From Alphaproteobacteria bacterium UBA3612 (GTDB lineage: Bacteria; Pseudomonadota; Alphaproteobacteria; Sphingomonadales; Sphingomonadaceae), in assembly GCA_002375465.1 (NCBI GenBank), contig DFLT01000015.1, positions 62,001 through 126,000 of the forward strand: a DNA stretch of 64,000 nt, read 5' to 3'. Positions within the stretch are counted from its first letter, which is position 1. The number at the start of each line of letters is the position of its first letter. Shown piece after piece: positions 51,262-60,793 of the stretch. Under the pieces are notes generated by a model that searched no databases, was not told where the DNA came from, and saw nothing but the letters and a program-made list of their open reading frames with translations. A program made the translations under genes and the position numbers.

Positions 51262-51280
51262 GTGGGGCGATTCCGTCGCT

Positions 51281-52204
51281 TTATGGTGTTCGCATCTTGC
51301 GTTCGGTATTGGCCGGTCGGGCGCTGCGGGCGACTTGCGCCTCGCGCCAGGCAAGATAGACCGCGCTCGCGAGGATAACGCCGCCGCCGATCAGGACAGC
51401 GGGGTTCAGCGCCTCGTCGAAGACGACCAGGCCGATGACAACGATGAAGCCGAACCTGACAAAATCATAGGGCATGATGGCGCTGGCCTCCGCCATGCTG
51501 AAGGCCCGGACCATCGCGCTTTGTCCGGCCACCGTAAAAATGCCCAGGCCCAGCAGATACGCCCATGCCCAGCCCTGCGGCCACGACCAGACGAAACTTG
51601 CGACGACGAGACTGGGTGCGATCGGCAGGATGAAGCTCCACGCCACGACGGTCATCGGCCGGTCGAAACCGACCAGTTTCTTTATGGCGATGGTGGTGAA
51701 GGCCATGGCAAAGGCAGAAATGATCGCGACGCCCACGCCCAGGGTAACGGGCTGCGACCAAGGGTGGAGGACGAATATCACCCCGCCAAATCCCACCGCG
51801 AGGGCGATGATGCGCCGCAAATGGATCTTTTCACCCAGAAACAGGACAGCGCCGACCGTGGCAATGACCGGCGCTGAAAACGTGATGGCCTGCACCGTCG
51901 CAATCGGCGCGTTCGCCAGCGCGTAGAATGTGCAGAACATGGCGATGATGCCCGATGTGGCGCGCATGGCGTGGCCGCTCATCCGGTTCAGCGGCACCTT
52001 GACCCGTCCCGATGCGATGAAGGGCACCAAAAGGAGCGTGCCGACCAGACAGCGCCAGAAAACCACCGTGAACGGGTGAATTGTCTCGCCCGCCAGCTTC
52101 ACGAACATCCAGGCCACGGCGAACAGCAGCGAGGAGCAGATGATCCAGAAGGGGCCAGCCAGCGCGGCGGATAATTTGGGCAATTGGCGGGGCATCTTCC
52201 CCAC
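51281..52204 (-). CDS. EamA/DMT-family transporter
   Basis: A 307-residue inner-membrane transporter with ten predicted helices in two repeated EamA domains (about 15-145 and 155-290). Key segments: FWRCLVGTLLLVPF, APVIATVGAVLFLGEKIHLRRIIALAVGFGGVIFVL, and the second repeat PYDFVRFGFIVVIGLVVFDEALNPAVLIGGGVILASAVYL. The substrate (metabolite or amino acid efflux) cannot be told. The start may be ATG 52204 or three codons later. Confidence 0.9.
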   Translation of the reverse strand: MGKMPRQLPKLSAALAGPFWIICSSLLFAVAWMFVKLAGETIHPFTVVFWRCLVGTLLLVPFIASGRVKVPLNRMSGHAMRATSGIIAMFCTFYALANAPIATVQAITFSAPVIATVGAVLFLGEKIHLRRIIALAVGFGGVIFVLHPWSQPVTLGVGVAIISAFAMAFTTIAIKKLVGFDRPMTVVAWSFILPIAPSLVVASFVWSWPQGWAWAYLLGLGIFTVAGQSAMVRAFSMAEASAIMPYDFVRFGFIVVIGLVVFDEALNPAVLIGGGVILASAVYLAWREAQVARSARPANTERKMRTP

Positions 52205-52308
52205 CCCTAGGCGTGAGGCCGCCCGCCGTCAGCCACTAGCTCGCAACGCCGCTAAATTAGACCGCATCGTGGTGGCGGCAAATCATGTTCCCACCCTGTT
52301 GCCGCCGC

Positions 52309-54105
52309 CTATTTGTAAAGCGCGTCCAGCCGCGCACCATAGACACCGCGGATGACGTGGCGGCGGATCTTCATTGAGGGAGTCATCTGTTCGTTCTCGA
52401 CGGTGAACTGCGTCTCCGCCAAGATGATCCGGCGGACGCGTTCGACGACGTTCAGTCCCTTATTCACCCGGTCGACCGCAGCCATGATCGCGCGCTGGAA
52501 TTCCGGCAGGGGCAGCAGTCGCGACATGTCCGCGGGGTGGCCGTGCTCATTTGCCCATTCCATGGCCCATTCCGGGTCCGGCACCACCAGGCCGACCAGA
52601 TAGGGCCGCTTGTCACCCGCGACCATTGCCTGCAGGATTTCTGGCTGCAGGGTCAGCATGCCCTCGATCCGCTGCGGCGCGACATTGTCGCCCTTGTCGT
52701 TGACGATCAGGTCCTTTTTCCGGTCCGTGATGACGATATGGCCATCCTCGTCGATATGGCCGATGTCGCCGGTATGCAGCCAGCCGCCCTGCAGAACGCG
52801 GGCTGTTTCGGCCGCATTGTTCCAATAGCCGTGCATGACCAGCTCGCCCTTTACCAGGATTTCGCCATCGCCGGCGATGCGAACCTCGACCCCTTTCAGG
52901 GGCGGGCCGACCGTGTCCATCTTGATGGTGCGGTAGGGGCGATTGCAGCTGATGATGGGTGCGGCCTCCGTCTGGCCGTAGCCTTGCAGCAGGGGAATGC
53001 CGAGTGCGTGGAAAAACATGCCCACTTCCGGGTTCAGGGGGGCGCCGCCTGAAACCATCGCCTTCAGGCGACCGCCAAAGCGCTGCCTGACCTTCTTGCG
53101 GATCGTCCTTTCCAGCACGGCATTCAGCGGCAGGTCGACCAGCGGGGTTTTCCCGGCCTGATAGCGGCGGCGTCCCATGTTCAACGCACGCGCCAGCATC
53201 CAGTTGGCGGCGCCCCCCTGTTTTTCAATCGCCTTGGAGATACGTGATCGCAGCACCTCAAACAGGCGCGGCACGACGACCATCACGGTCGGCCGGGTTT
53301 CTTCGATATTTGTCGCCAGCTTATCAAGGCCTTGGGAATAATAGATCTGTGCGCCGGTCATGATGGGCAGGAACTGGCCCGCCGAATGTTCATAGGCATG
53401 GCTCAGCGGCAGGAAGGAGAGAAATGCCTCATCCTCGGTCAGCACGAAATCGTTGGACAGGATATCATAAGCGCCGGCCACCGAGCAGAGAATGGCGCCA
53501 TGGTGCTGCCGTACGCCGCGCGGGGCGCCGCCGGTCCCGCTGGTATAGATGATACAGGCGAGCTCGTCGCGCCCGATCGGCGCCATGCGGTCACGCAACG
53601 CGTCAACATCCCCCGGCATGCCTGCGAACATCTCCTGCCATTCGCGCACGCTGGCACCCGATGACTGGCCAATCCTCAGATGTTCCATGCCGATGACCAG
53701 ATCGCATGCGTCCGCCTGATAGGCGGCCGGCAGCACGATCTTTGCCAGCTTCTGGTTTGACACGATGGCCGCAACGGCGCGGGAATCCTCGAATATGTGC
53801 AGATGATCGCGCTCGGTGTTGGTCGTGTAGGTCGGCACCGTCACCGCCCCTGCCGCCATGATGCCCAGATCGGCGATGCACCATTCGGGGCGGTTTTCGC
53901 TGACCAGAACCACGCGGTCGCCGGGTTTTACGCCGGCTTCCCGCAGCCCTTCGGCCACCTGTGCGACCTGCCGTGCCGCCTCTCGCCAGCTTATGGATGT
54001 CCAGGCAGTATCGGCCTTCGCCCACAGGAACGGGCGATCCCCCTTCTGCGCCGCCTGATCCAGGAACATGGTGACCAGGTTGGGCCAGCGTTCCACATCC
54101 ATCAT
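52309..54105 (-). CDS. long-chain acyl-CoA synthetase, AMP-binding family
   Basis: Activates fatty acids to acyl-CoA via an acyl-adenylate. 598 residues from ATG 54105, supported by GAGGGGAT 9 bases upstream; a longer frame would overlap the ggt gene. Motifs: IIYTSGTGGAPRGV (P-loop), FLPLSHAYEH, GYGQTEAAPIIS, WLHTGDIGHIDEDGHIVITDRKKD and a C-terminal Lys in MTPSMKIRR. The P-loop has Gly where most members have Thr/Ser/Glu/Ile and Arg for Lys, a departure from the usual pattern. Best matches by eye are the FadD15-type synthetases. Confidence 0.9.
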   Translation of the reverse strand: MMDVERWPNLVTMFLDQAAQKGDRPFLWAKADTAWTSISWREAARQVAQVAEGLREAGVKPGDRVVLVSENRPEWCIADLGIMAAGAVTVPTYTTNTERDHLHIFEDSRAVAAIVSNQKLAKIVLPAAYQADACDLVIGMEHLRIGQSSGASVREWQEMFAGMPGDVDALRDRMAPIGRDELACIIYTSGTGGAPRGVRQHHGAILCSVAGAYDILSNDFVLTEDEAFLSFLPLSHAYEHSAGQFLPIMTGAQIYYSQGLDKLATNIEETRPTVMVVVPRLFEVLRSRISKAIEKQGGAANWMLARALNMGRRRYQAGKTPLVDLPLNAVLERTIRKKVRQRFGGRLKAMVSGGAPLNPEVGMFFHALGIPLLQGYGQTEAAPIISCNRPYRTIKMDTVGPPLKGVEVRIAGDGEILVKGELVMHGYWNNAAETARVLQGGWLHTGDIGHIDEDGHIVITDRKKDLIVNDKGDNVAPQRIEGMLTLQPEILQAMVAGDKRPYLVGLVVPDPEWAMEWANEHGHPADMSRLLPLPEFQRAIMAAVDRVNKGLNVVERVRRIILAETQFTVENEQMTPSMKIRRHVIRGVYGARLDALYK

Positions 54106-54136
54106 TGGTGAGATCCCCTCGAACCAGCGTGCAAAA

Positions 54137-55846
54137 TCATCTGATACCGGCGACAGCGCCTTCGCTGCGGGGGTCGGCACCGCCGATCCAGCCGCGGCCG
54201 GCGCGTTGCAGGCCATTCGCCTTCAGCGGCAGGCTGCTGACCGTGGCTTCGTGGCCCATGCCATTGAGGGCGTCCTGAAAGCCGGCTGCTGCCGTGCCCT
54301 CCTCCAGAACGGTTGGCCCCAGGGCGGCGTAGATCTGCGGCAGGGCGATCGCCTCTTCGATGGACAGGCCCCAGTCGATGACGCCGATGATGGCCTTTGC
54401 GGTTTGCGCGATGATCGTCGGCCCGCCCGCCGCGCCAATGGCAAAGGCCACCTCGCCAGAGGGCGCATAGACGATGGTCGGCGACATGGAGCTGCGCGGG
54501 CGTTTGCCCGGCGCGACGGCATTGGCGGCGGCGGCGCCTTCAAAAGTAGGCTCGAAGCTGAAGTCGGTCAGTTCGTTGTTCAGGAAATAGCCGTTCGCGG
54601 TCAGGCCCGAACCGAAGACGCTTTCGATGGTGGAGGTCAGGGACACGACGTCACCCGACCTGTCGGCGGTGACGAAGTGCGATGTGCCGCCATCGTCCGG
54701 GCTCCTGACCACGGGGCGGTCCGGCGCGCCGGGCGGCGTCCCGGCGGCAACGCTCTCCGCTGCTTTTGTCGGCGAGATCAGCAGGCTGCGCTCCCCCGTA
54801 TAGGTGGGCGACACAAGTCCCTCTGCCGGCACGGTGACGAAGTCCGGGTCGCCGAGATATTTTTCCCTGTCGGCAAAGGCCAGGCGCATTGATTCCGCGA
54901 TCAAATGATAGGCCTCCGGGCTGTCGGCGCCCATGGAGGCCAGATCGAACCGCTCCAACTGTTTCAGAAGGGCGATGACCGTGGTTCCGCCGGAGGAGGG
55001 GGGTGGCATGCCACACACCTTGTAGCCGCGATATTCGCCGCACAGCGGGTCCCGCCAGCGGGCCGCGTAATTTGAAAGATCCGCAGTCGTCATCGTCTGG
55101 GGATTCTGCGGCGCGTTCGTGACAGCGTCGACGATGCGGCGGGCGGAGCGGCCGGTGTAAAATTCGTTCGGTCCGTTCACGGCCATACGCTCAAGAAAGC
55201 TCGCAAGCGCCGGGTTGGTCACTGTCGTACCAACACGTTTCGGCGTGTCGTCAGCGTTGAAATATGTCGCCCGCGCCCATTGTGTCAGGCGGGCCCGGTC
55301 GCCTGATCGTTCCAACATGCCATAAAGGCGGGGGGTAACCTCCCACCCCTCCCTCGCCAGGCGGATGGCAGGCTCGAACAGACGGCTCCACGGCAGCCGG
55401 CCAAAGCGCTTATGCGCCTCTTCAACCAGCCGGATATTGCCCGGAACGCCGACCGATTTGCCGCCCACCTGACTTGCCCGATAAGGCTTCGGCTTGCCTT
55501 CGGCGTCCAGAAACATGTCGGGCGTTGCGGCGCGCGGGGCCGTTTCGCGGCCGTCGAGCGCAAAGGTGCGGCCGCTCGCGGCATCGTGATACATCATGAA
55601 ACCGCCGCCGCCGATGCCGGAGGATTGCGGTTCCACTACGGTCAGCGCCAGCAGCGTCGCCATGGCGGCGTCCGCCGCACTGCCGCCCGCGCGCAGCATT
55701 TCCGCGCCTGCCTCGGCCGCAGCAGGATGCGCCGCGCTGACCAGGGCTTCATAACTGTCCTCCGCGATGGGCGCGGGAGGAGCGAGCGGCTGTGGCGCGG
55801 CGCAGGACGTCAGGGTCAGGAGGGCGACGGAAAGAATATACTTCAT
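54137..55846 (-). CDS. ggt: gamma-glutamyltransferase
   Basis: A 569-residue periplasmic enzyme that hydrolyses or transfers the gamma-glutamyl group of glutathione. It is a self-cleaving zymogen: the catalytic Thr is in SPDDGGTSHFVTADRSGD, which starts the small subunit. Other motifs: SSGIGGGGFMMYHD, DGRETAPRAATPDMF, GVPGNIRLVEEAHKRFG, GSGLTANGYFLNNELTDF. The start MKYILSVALLTLTSCA carries a lipobox (LTSC), suggesting a membrane-anchored form. Confidence 0.93.
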   Translation of the reverse strand: MKYILSVALLTLTSCAAPQPLAPPAPIAEDSYEALVSAAHPAAAEAGAEMLRAGGSAADAAMATLLALTVVEPQSSGIGGGGFMMYHDAASGRTFALDGRETAPRAATPDMFLDAEGKPKPYRASQVGGKSVGVPGNIRLVEEAHKRFGRLPWSRLFEPAIRLAREGWEVTPRLYGMLERSGDRARLTQWARATYFNADDTPKRVGTTVTNPALASFLERMAVNGPNEFYTGRSARRIVDAVTNAPQNPQTMTTADLSNYAARWRDPLCGEYRGYKVCGMPPPSSGGTTVIALLKQLERFDLASMGADSPEAYHLIAESMRLAFADREKYLGDPDFVTVPAEGLVSPTYTGERSLLISPTKAAESVAAGTPPGAPDRPVVRSPDDGGTSHFVTADRSGDVVSLTSTIESVFGSGLTANGYFLNNELTDFSFEPTFEGAAAANAVAPGKRPRSSMSPTIVYAPSGEVAFAIGAAGGPTIIAQTAKAIIGVIDWGLSIEEAIALPQIYAALGPTVLEEGTAAAGFQDALNGMGHEATVSSLPLKANGLQRAGRGWIGGADPRSEGAVAGIR

Positions 55847-55941
55847 GACAGGCGTTCTTGGCGGCATCCTACCCATTCCACAATGGTGATGTGGCGGGGG
55901 GCCCGGGTATCATGAAGGCACGCACAGCGAGACATGCGGCG

Positions 55942-56922
55942 TCAGATACGCTCTTCCTTCAGGGGGCGCGACAATAACGCGTCGATGGCCTCACGCGCAT
56001 CCAGTCGCCCTTCGATAAGGGCCAGGACGACCCCGGTAATGGGCATGTCCACGTTCAATTGTTCTGCTGCCCGTGCCAATACCGGCGCTGTAAACACTCC
56101 CTCGGCCACCGTTAGCCGGTCCGCCATCAGGTCGGCGGCGCGTGCGCCTTCGCCCAGGGCCTTGCCAAAGCTCATGTTGCGACTGGCTTCCGACGAACAG
56201 GTCAGCACCAGATCGCCGAGGCCGGAAAGGCCGCTCAGCGTTTCGACGCGTGCACCCTTGGCCAGTCCAAAGCGGCTCATCTCGGCAAACCCGCGGGAAA
56301 TCAGCGCGGCTCGCGCATTCTGGCCCAGTCCCAGCCCTGCCGCGACGCCGCAGGCGATCGCCAGCACGTTCTTGACCGCCCCGCCGACCTCTGCGCCGAT
56401 AACGTCGGATGAATGATATGGCCGAAATCCCGGCTGGGCGATGCGTGTGATCAGGGGCGTCGCCACATCATCGTCCGCGCATGCGAAGGTAATCGCAGTG
56501 GGCAGGCCGCTTGCGACTTCGGCGGCGAATGTCGGCCCGGACAGGACGGCAATGGCGGATGCCGGTGCACATTGCTCCGCCACTTCGCTCATCAGGAACT
56601 GCGTTTCTGCCTCTATGCCCTTGGAACACAGGATTAGGGGGCGCCCGGCAGTGTCGATCGCGTTCAGCGTCGAACGCAAATGCTGGGCGGGCGTGACGAG
56701 CACCAACGCATCGCAGTCGGACAGGTCGGACAGGTGGGTGGTCGGTGCAATTTCGGGCGGCAGGGATACGCCCGGCAGGAACATGGCGTTCTCATTGCTG
56801 TTGCGAATTTGTTCGGCGACCTCCGCTTCGCGCGCCCAAAGGCGGACCGGTCCGCCTGCGGCTGCGACCACGGCCAGGGCCGTGCCCCACGCCCCAGCGC
56901 CGACGATGCCCAGGCGCATCAT
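55942..56922 (-). CDS. gpsA: NAD(P)-dependent glycerol-3-phosphate dehydrogenase
   Basis: Makes sn-glycerol-3-phosphate for phospholipid synthesis. 326 residues: the N-terminal GIVGAGAWGTALAVVAAAGG is the dinucleotide site, LILCSKGIEAET and VLSGPTFAAEVASGLPTA are family signatures, and the catalytic Lys is in EVGGAVKNVLAIACGVAAGLGLGQNARAALISRGF. The ATG at 56922 overlaps the tsaD stop (ATGATG), giving coupled expression; the longer upstream frame is a shadow of tsaD. Confidence 0.95.
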   Translation of the reverse strand: MMRLGIVGAGAWGTALAVVAAAGGPVRLWAREAEVAEQIRNSNENAMFLPGVSLPPEIAPTTHLSDLSDCDALVLVTPAQHLRSTLNAIDTAGRPLILCSKGIEAETQFLMSEVAEQCAPASAIAVLSGPTFAAEVASGLPTAITFACADDDVATPLITRIAQPGFRPYHSSDVIGAEVGGAVKNVLAIACGVAAGLGLGQNARAALISRGFAEMSRFGLAKGARVETLSGLSGLGDLVLTCSSEASRNMSFGKALGEGARAADLMADRLTVAEGVFTAPVLARAAEQLNVDMPITGVVLALIEGRLDAREAIDALLSRPLKEERI

Positions 56923-57983
56923 GCCTTGTACCCCGCGCCGCGCGCGACGGTAGCATCGGGGTCCAGTGGCCAGCGTGCCCGCGCGGGTGTGTCGAGCGGG
57001 TCGAAATCGCCCCGGCGGAAGCGTTCGACACCCGCCCAGGCGATCATTGCGGCATTGTCGGTACACAGGCTTAGCGGCGGCGCGACCAGCGACAGGCAAT
57101 GTTCCGCGCTAAGGTCTGCCAACGCGCTCCTGATGGTCTGATTGGCGGCCACCCCGCCCGCGACCACGAACGCCCGCGCCTCCGGCATGGCGGCGAGGGC
57201 AAGGCGGCTGCGGTCGACCAGACAGTCGCATGCTGCCTGTTGAAAGCTGGCCGCCAGATCGGCGGGCGCGGGCGGTGTGTCCTGATTTTGTGCGCGCAGG
57301 ACCGCACTCTTCAATCCTGCGAAACTGAAATGCGGCTCGCGCGAGCCCGCCAGCGGGCGGGGCAACGGCACTGCCGATGGATTGCCGCTTGCCGCCAGTC
57401 GTTCGACGGCGGGGCCGCCGGGATATCCAAGCCCCAGGATTTTCGCCGTTTTGTCGAACGCTTCGCCGGCGGCATCGTCGATCGTGGTTGCCAGACGCCG
57501 ATATCGGCCGACCCCCTCTACCGCCAGCAATTGAGTATGGCCGCCGGACACCAGCAATAGCAGATAGGGAAATTCCAGCGCTGCGTCGGCAAGACGCGGG
57601 CTGAGCGCGTGCCCCTCCAGATGGTTGACGGCGATCAGGGGGCGTTGCGCGGCATAGGACAGCGCCTTGCCCGTCACCAGCCCCACCATGACGCCGCCGA
57701 TCAGGCCGGGGCCGGCGGTCGCCGCAATGGCGTCCATATCGCTCAGCGTCAGGTTCGCCTCGGTTAAAACGCGCTCGACAAGGGGGGTAAGGCGTTCCGA
57801 ATGCGCCCGGGCGGCGATCTCTGGCACCACCCCACCATAGGGGGCATGTTCCGCCTCCTGCGTCGCGATGGCTTCGGCAAGAATAGTTCGGTCACCGGTG
57901 ACGATGGCGGCGGCGGTTTCGTCGCAGCTCGATTCTAGGCCCAGAATGACCGGCCGGCTAAGCGTGCGCATTGTATCCGCCAT
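56919..57983 (-). CDS. tsaD: tRNA N6-adenosine threonylcarbamoyltransferase
   Basis: TsaD, which adds the threonylcarbamoyl group (t6A) to ANN-decoding tRNAs together with TsaB/E. 354 residues. Motifs: ILGLESSCDETAAAIV, the metal-binding HLEGH in AVNHLEGHALSP, VSGGHTQLL, GEAFDKTAKILGLGYPGG, CTDNAAMIAWAG. The tsaD-gpsA order is conserved in alphaproteobacteria. Divergent from hemC with only 23 bases between the starts, so the hemC promoter must lie inside tsaD or upstream. Confidence 0.96.
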   Translation of the reverse strand: MADTMRTLSRPVILGLESSCDETAAAIVTGDRTILAEAIATQEAEHAPYGGVVPEIAARAHSERLTPLVERVLTEANLTLSDMDAIAATAGPGLIGGVMVGLVTGKALSYAAQRPLIAVNHLEGHALSPRLADAALEFPYLLLLVSGGHTQLLAVEGVGRYRRLATTIDDAAGEAFDKTAKILGLGYPGGPAVERLAASGNPSAVPLPRPLAGSREPHFSFAGLKSAVLRAQNQDTPPAPADLAASFQQAACDCLVDRSRLALAAMPEARAFVVAGGVAANQTIRSALADLSAEHCLSLVAPPLSLCTDNAAMIAWAGVERFRRGDFDPLDTPARARWPLDPDATVARGAGYKA

Positions 57984-58006
57984 GCCGCTTCGTTACTCCG
58001 CTACGC

Positions 58007-58939
58007 ATGCAGAAGAAAGAGCCTTCCGCCCCCTATCGGATCGGTACGCGCGGATCCCCGCTGGCGCTGGCGCAGGCGCGCATGGTTGCCGCCGCCCTCC
58101 CGGGGGAGAGTCAGCTTGTCAAGGTCAGGACCGCAGGTGACCGCGAACAGACGCGCCCGATCGCCGCCATTGGCGGGAAGGGGGTCTGGACGGCGGAGCT
58201 GGAACGGCAATTGCTGGCCGGCGAGATCGACATGGCCGTTCATTCCATGAAGGATGTGGAAAGCGAGCGTCCGGGCGGCCTGACCATCGCGGCCATGTTA
58301 CCCCGCGCCGATGTGCGGGATCGCATGGTGGGGGCCGCCGGGCTGCATGCCCTTAGCGAGGGGATGGTGATCGGCACTTCGTCTCCGCGCCGGGCGGCGC
58401 AGCTGCTTCGGAATTATCCGTATCTGAAGATCGTGCCCATTCGTGGGAATGTCGCCACGCGCCTCGCAAAGCTGGAAGCGGGAGAGGCGGATGCGACCTT
58501 GCTTGCGGCGGCGGGGCTCGACAGGCTGGGGCACGGCGATGTCGGAACGGCAATCGGCACCGACGAAATGCTACCGGCGCCAGGTCAGGGGGCGATCGGC
58601 ATCGAGGTGCGTGCCGACAGGACGGACCTTCGCGAGGTGCTGGCGTCGATTTCCGATCCTGACACCTATATCGCCGTATCGGCGGAACGCGCATTCGCGC
58701 TGGCGCTCGGCGGGTCCTGCGATAGCCCGGTGGCGGCGCTGGCTATGCGGGACGGACAGGAGTTTCTGTTGCGCGCCGAAATCCTGACCGAGGATGGCCG
58801 GATTGACCGCAGGGGTGAAACGCGGTTTGCCGCCGACGCGCCGCGCGCCGTTCCGACAGAGGCCGGCGCGGCGCTCGGCCGTAACCTGTTGGCACAGGCA
58901 CCGCCCGAACTTGCCGCACTGTTTTCTGGCGCGGCATGA
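58007..58939 (+). CDS. hemC: porphobilinogen deaminase (hydroxymethylbilane synthase)
   Basis: Joins four porphobilinogen units to hydroxymethylbilane in heme synthesis. 310 residues. Motifs: RIGTRGSPLALAQARMV, GKGVWTAELERQLLAGEIDMAVHSMKDVE, GTSSPRRAAQLL, RGNVATRLAKLEAGEADATLLAAAGLDRLG; the dipyrromethane cofactor is bound by the Cys of LGGSCDSPVAA. The ATG at 58007 avoids overlap with the divergent tsaD start. First gene of hemC-hemD-mic60-hemY; overlaps hemD by 4 bases. Confidence 0.96.
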   Translation: MQKKEPSAPYRIGTRGSPLALAQARMVAAALPGESQLVKVRTAGDREQTRPIAAIGGKGVWTAELERQLLAGEIDMAVHSMKDVESERPGGLTIAAMLPRADVRDRMVGAAGLHALSEGMVIGTSSPRRAAQLLRNYPYLKIVPIRGNVATRLAKLEAGEADATLLAAAGLDRLGHGDVGTAIGTDEMLPAPGQGAIGIEVRADRTDLREVLASISDPDTYIAVSAERAFALALGGSCDSPVAALAMRDGQEFLLRAEILTEDGRIDRRGETRFAADAPRAVPTEAGAALGRNLLAQAPPELAALFSGAA

Positions 58940-59610
58940 AAGTTCTGATCACCCGGCCACCGGACCAGGCGGAACGGTCGCGCGCCCGCCTGACGGCAAT
59001 GGGGCATGAGGTAATCGTCTCGCCGCTGCTCAGGATCGTGCGGCGCCTGTGGCAGCCGCCGGTAGAACAGCCAGAGGCGATCCTGATCAGCAGCGCCAAT
59101 GCTGTGCTGGCCCCCATTCCGGCTGGGCTGTTGGGTGTTCGGGTTCTTGCGATGGGCCGCGCCACCGCCGCTGCCGCAGAGAAGGCGGGCTTTACTGATG
59201 TCCACAGTCTCGAGGCGCGGGGCGCAAGCGAGCTCTACCGCATGGCGCAGCAAAGCGGGCTGACCCGTGTTCTTCATATTTGCGGTCGCGACCTGACCCA
59301 GTTCGAACCTCCGAAAGGATTAAGGGCGCAGCAGGTCATTACCTATGCTGCGGACCCGCAGCCGCTTTCCGGGGAGGCGGCGGCGTCACTGCTGGATGGC
59401 AAGGTCGACGTGTCGCTTCTTTATTCGACGCGCTCGGCAGCGACCTTCGTGGCCGAATTTGACCGGATCGGCGCTGACCGTGCACGCCTTGATCTGGCGC
59501 TGATCGGTCCTGCAGTGGCACCAGCAGCGGGTTCTGGCTGGCGGGCGGTCGAAATCGCGGATAAACCCGATGAAGACGCCCTCTTTGCCGTGGCAGGCCT
59601 GTTGTCCTAG
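58936..59610 (+). CDS. hemD: uroporphyrinogen-III synthase
   Basis: Closes and inverts ring D of hydroxymethylbilane to make uroporphyrinogen III. 224 residues with the poorly conserved two-domain HemD fold: KVLITRPPDQAERSRARLTAMGHEVIVSPLLR at the start, AILISSANAV, LAMGRATAAAAEKAGFTDVH and LLYSTRSAATFVAEF. Sequence conservation in this family is low, and the position after hemC is a main support. The ATG overlaps the hemC stop. Confidence 0.9.
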   Translation: MKVLITRPPDQAERSRARLTAMGHEVIVSPLLRIVRRLWQPPVEQPEAILISSANAVLAPIPAGLLGVRVLAMGRATAAAAEKAGFTDVHSLEARGASELYRMAQQSGLTRVLHICGRDLTQFEPPKGLRAQQVITYAADPQPLSGEAAASLLDGKVDVSLLYSTRSAATFVAEFDRIGADRARLDLALIGPAVAPAAGSGWRAVEIADKPDEDALFAVAGLLS

Positions 59611-59642
59611 AGAGAGAGAGGCAAGCCGGTAGGAGCGGGGCG

Positions 59643-60764
59643 ATGGACGATAATAACAAAACCGATGCAGCCAGACAGTCCGAAGCGGAGCGTGCGCCGG
59701 ATGAAGGCCGGGCCGCATTACCCTGGTTCATGGTCATCGCGCTGCTGTTTTTCAGCCTGGGAATGATCGCCAATCCGTGGTTCGAGCGTGAAGTCCGCAG
59801 CCGCCTGCCGTGGGTGGGACAGGAAGCGGATTTGGGCAGTGTCTCCGCGCGCCTCAATTCGCAGGACAGCGAAATCGCGCAGCTGGAGACGCGGGTTGCA
59901 AGCCTGGAACGCCGCGCACCGCCTTCGGATGAGGAGGACGATGGCGGATCGCAAGCGGAAAGATCCGGAACGCGAGAAGGGCCGCGCGCTCTTAATGATC
60001 CCGTGCTGCCTCAGCTGTCGGCCAGCCTGAATACGGACCGAATTGTTCGCATTGAAAGTCGCATCGAAGCAGTCAATCGGGAGCAGAGCGCCTTGGACGG
60101 CCGCGTGGACAATCTATCGGCTGAGGTGGCTGGCTTGACCGTCCGGGTTCAGGATTCCCGCGGCGAGGCGGCCAGCCGGATGGCTGAGGCGGAGCGGCTG
60201 GCCGGTGACGCCCGGGCGGTGTTGCTGCTTGGCCGTGCGCGAACACTGTTCGATTCCGCCGAGCCGCTGGGCGTTGTCGGCCCCGCCCTGCAGGCAGCGC
60301 TCGATCCAAGTGCCGGCGAGATGATCGATCAGCTTGCCGCGGGCATGCGGGAACTCGTTGGCCCAGAGCAATTGCGCCGTCGTTTCGAGCGCTTGAAACC
60401 TGCCCTGCTGGGGTCTGCGGAAGAGGCCTCCAGCCAGAGCTTTTGGGAGCGTACCAAGGCAAGCATCGCCGATATTTTCACCATCCGCCGGTCGGGCGCG
60501 GAAGACCCGGGTACGGAAAATGAACGGATTGTCGCGCGCATATCCGAATCGCTGGATCAGGGGGATATCGAGACGGCCGTGCGCGCCTTTGCGACCCTGC
60601 CCGAATCGGTGCGCCAGCAGGGCGCGCGCTGGTGGATCGACGCGGCGAATTACGTGCGCACCGAGCAGCTGCTGGATCGGCTGGAATCGCGTATCGTTTC
60701 GCCCCCTACCGCCACGCAGCGGCGGGGCGATAATTCCGACTCTTCTGAATCGGAATCGCTCTGA
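59643..60764 (+). CDS. Mic60/mitofilin-like inner-membrane protein
   Basis: A 373-residue membrane-anchored protein: one N-terminal transmembrane helix (about 28-45, WFMVIALLFFSLGMI), a long coiled-coil region (about 70-190: SVSARLNSQDSEIAQLETRVASLERR, VNREQSALDGRVDNLSAEVAGL) and a conserved C-terminal helical domain typical of mitofilin. Alphaproteobacterial Mic60 homologues lie in exactly this place between hemD and hemY and shape inner-membrane curvature and contacts. Periplasmic, anchored in the inner membrane. Confidence 0.82.
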   Translation: MDDNNKTDAARQSEAERAPDEGRAALPWFMVIALLFFSLGMIANPWFEREVRSRLPWVGQEADLGSVSARLNSQDSEIAQLETRVASLERRAPPSDEEDDGGSQAERSGTREGPRALNDPVLPQLSASLNTDRIVRIESRIEAVNREQSALDGRVDNLSAEVAGLTVRVQDSRGEAASRMAEAERLAGDARAVLLLGRARTLFDSAEPLGVVGPALQAALDPSAGEMIDQLAAGMRELVGPEQLRRRFERLKPALLGSAEEASSQSFWERTKASIADIFTIRRSGAEDPGTENERIVARISESLDQGDIETAVRAFATLPESVRQQGARWWIDAANYVRTEQLLDRLESRIVSPPTATQRRGDNSDSSESESL

Positions 60765-60793
60765 CACGCAGGGTCATCATCGTCGCGCTGGTA

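Noticed and set aside
52312..52330. TGTAAAGCGCG near the end of the acyl-CoA synthetase gene
   Set aside because: It is the stop-codon context of the coding sequence and lacks CCGAC and a nearby sigma54 promoter.
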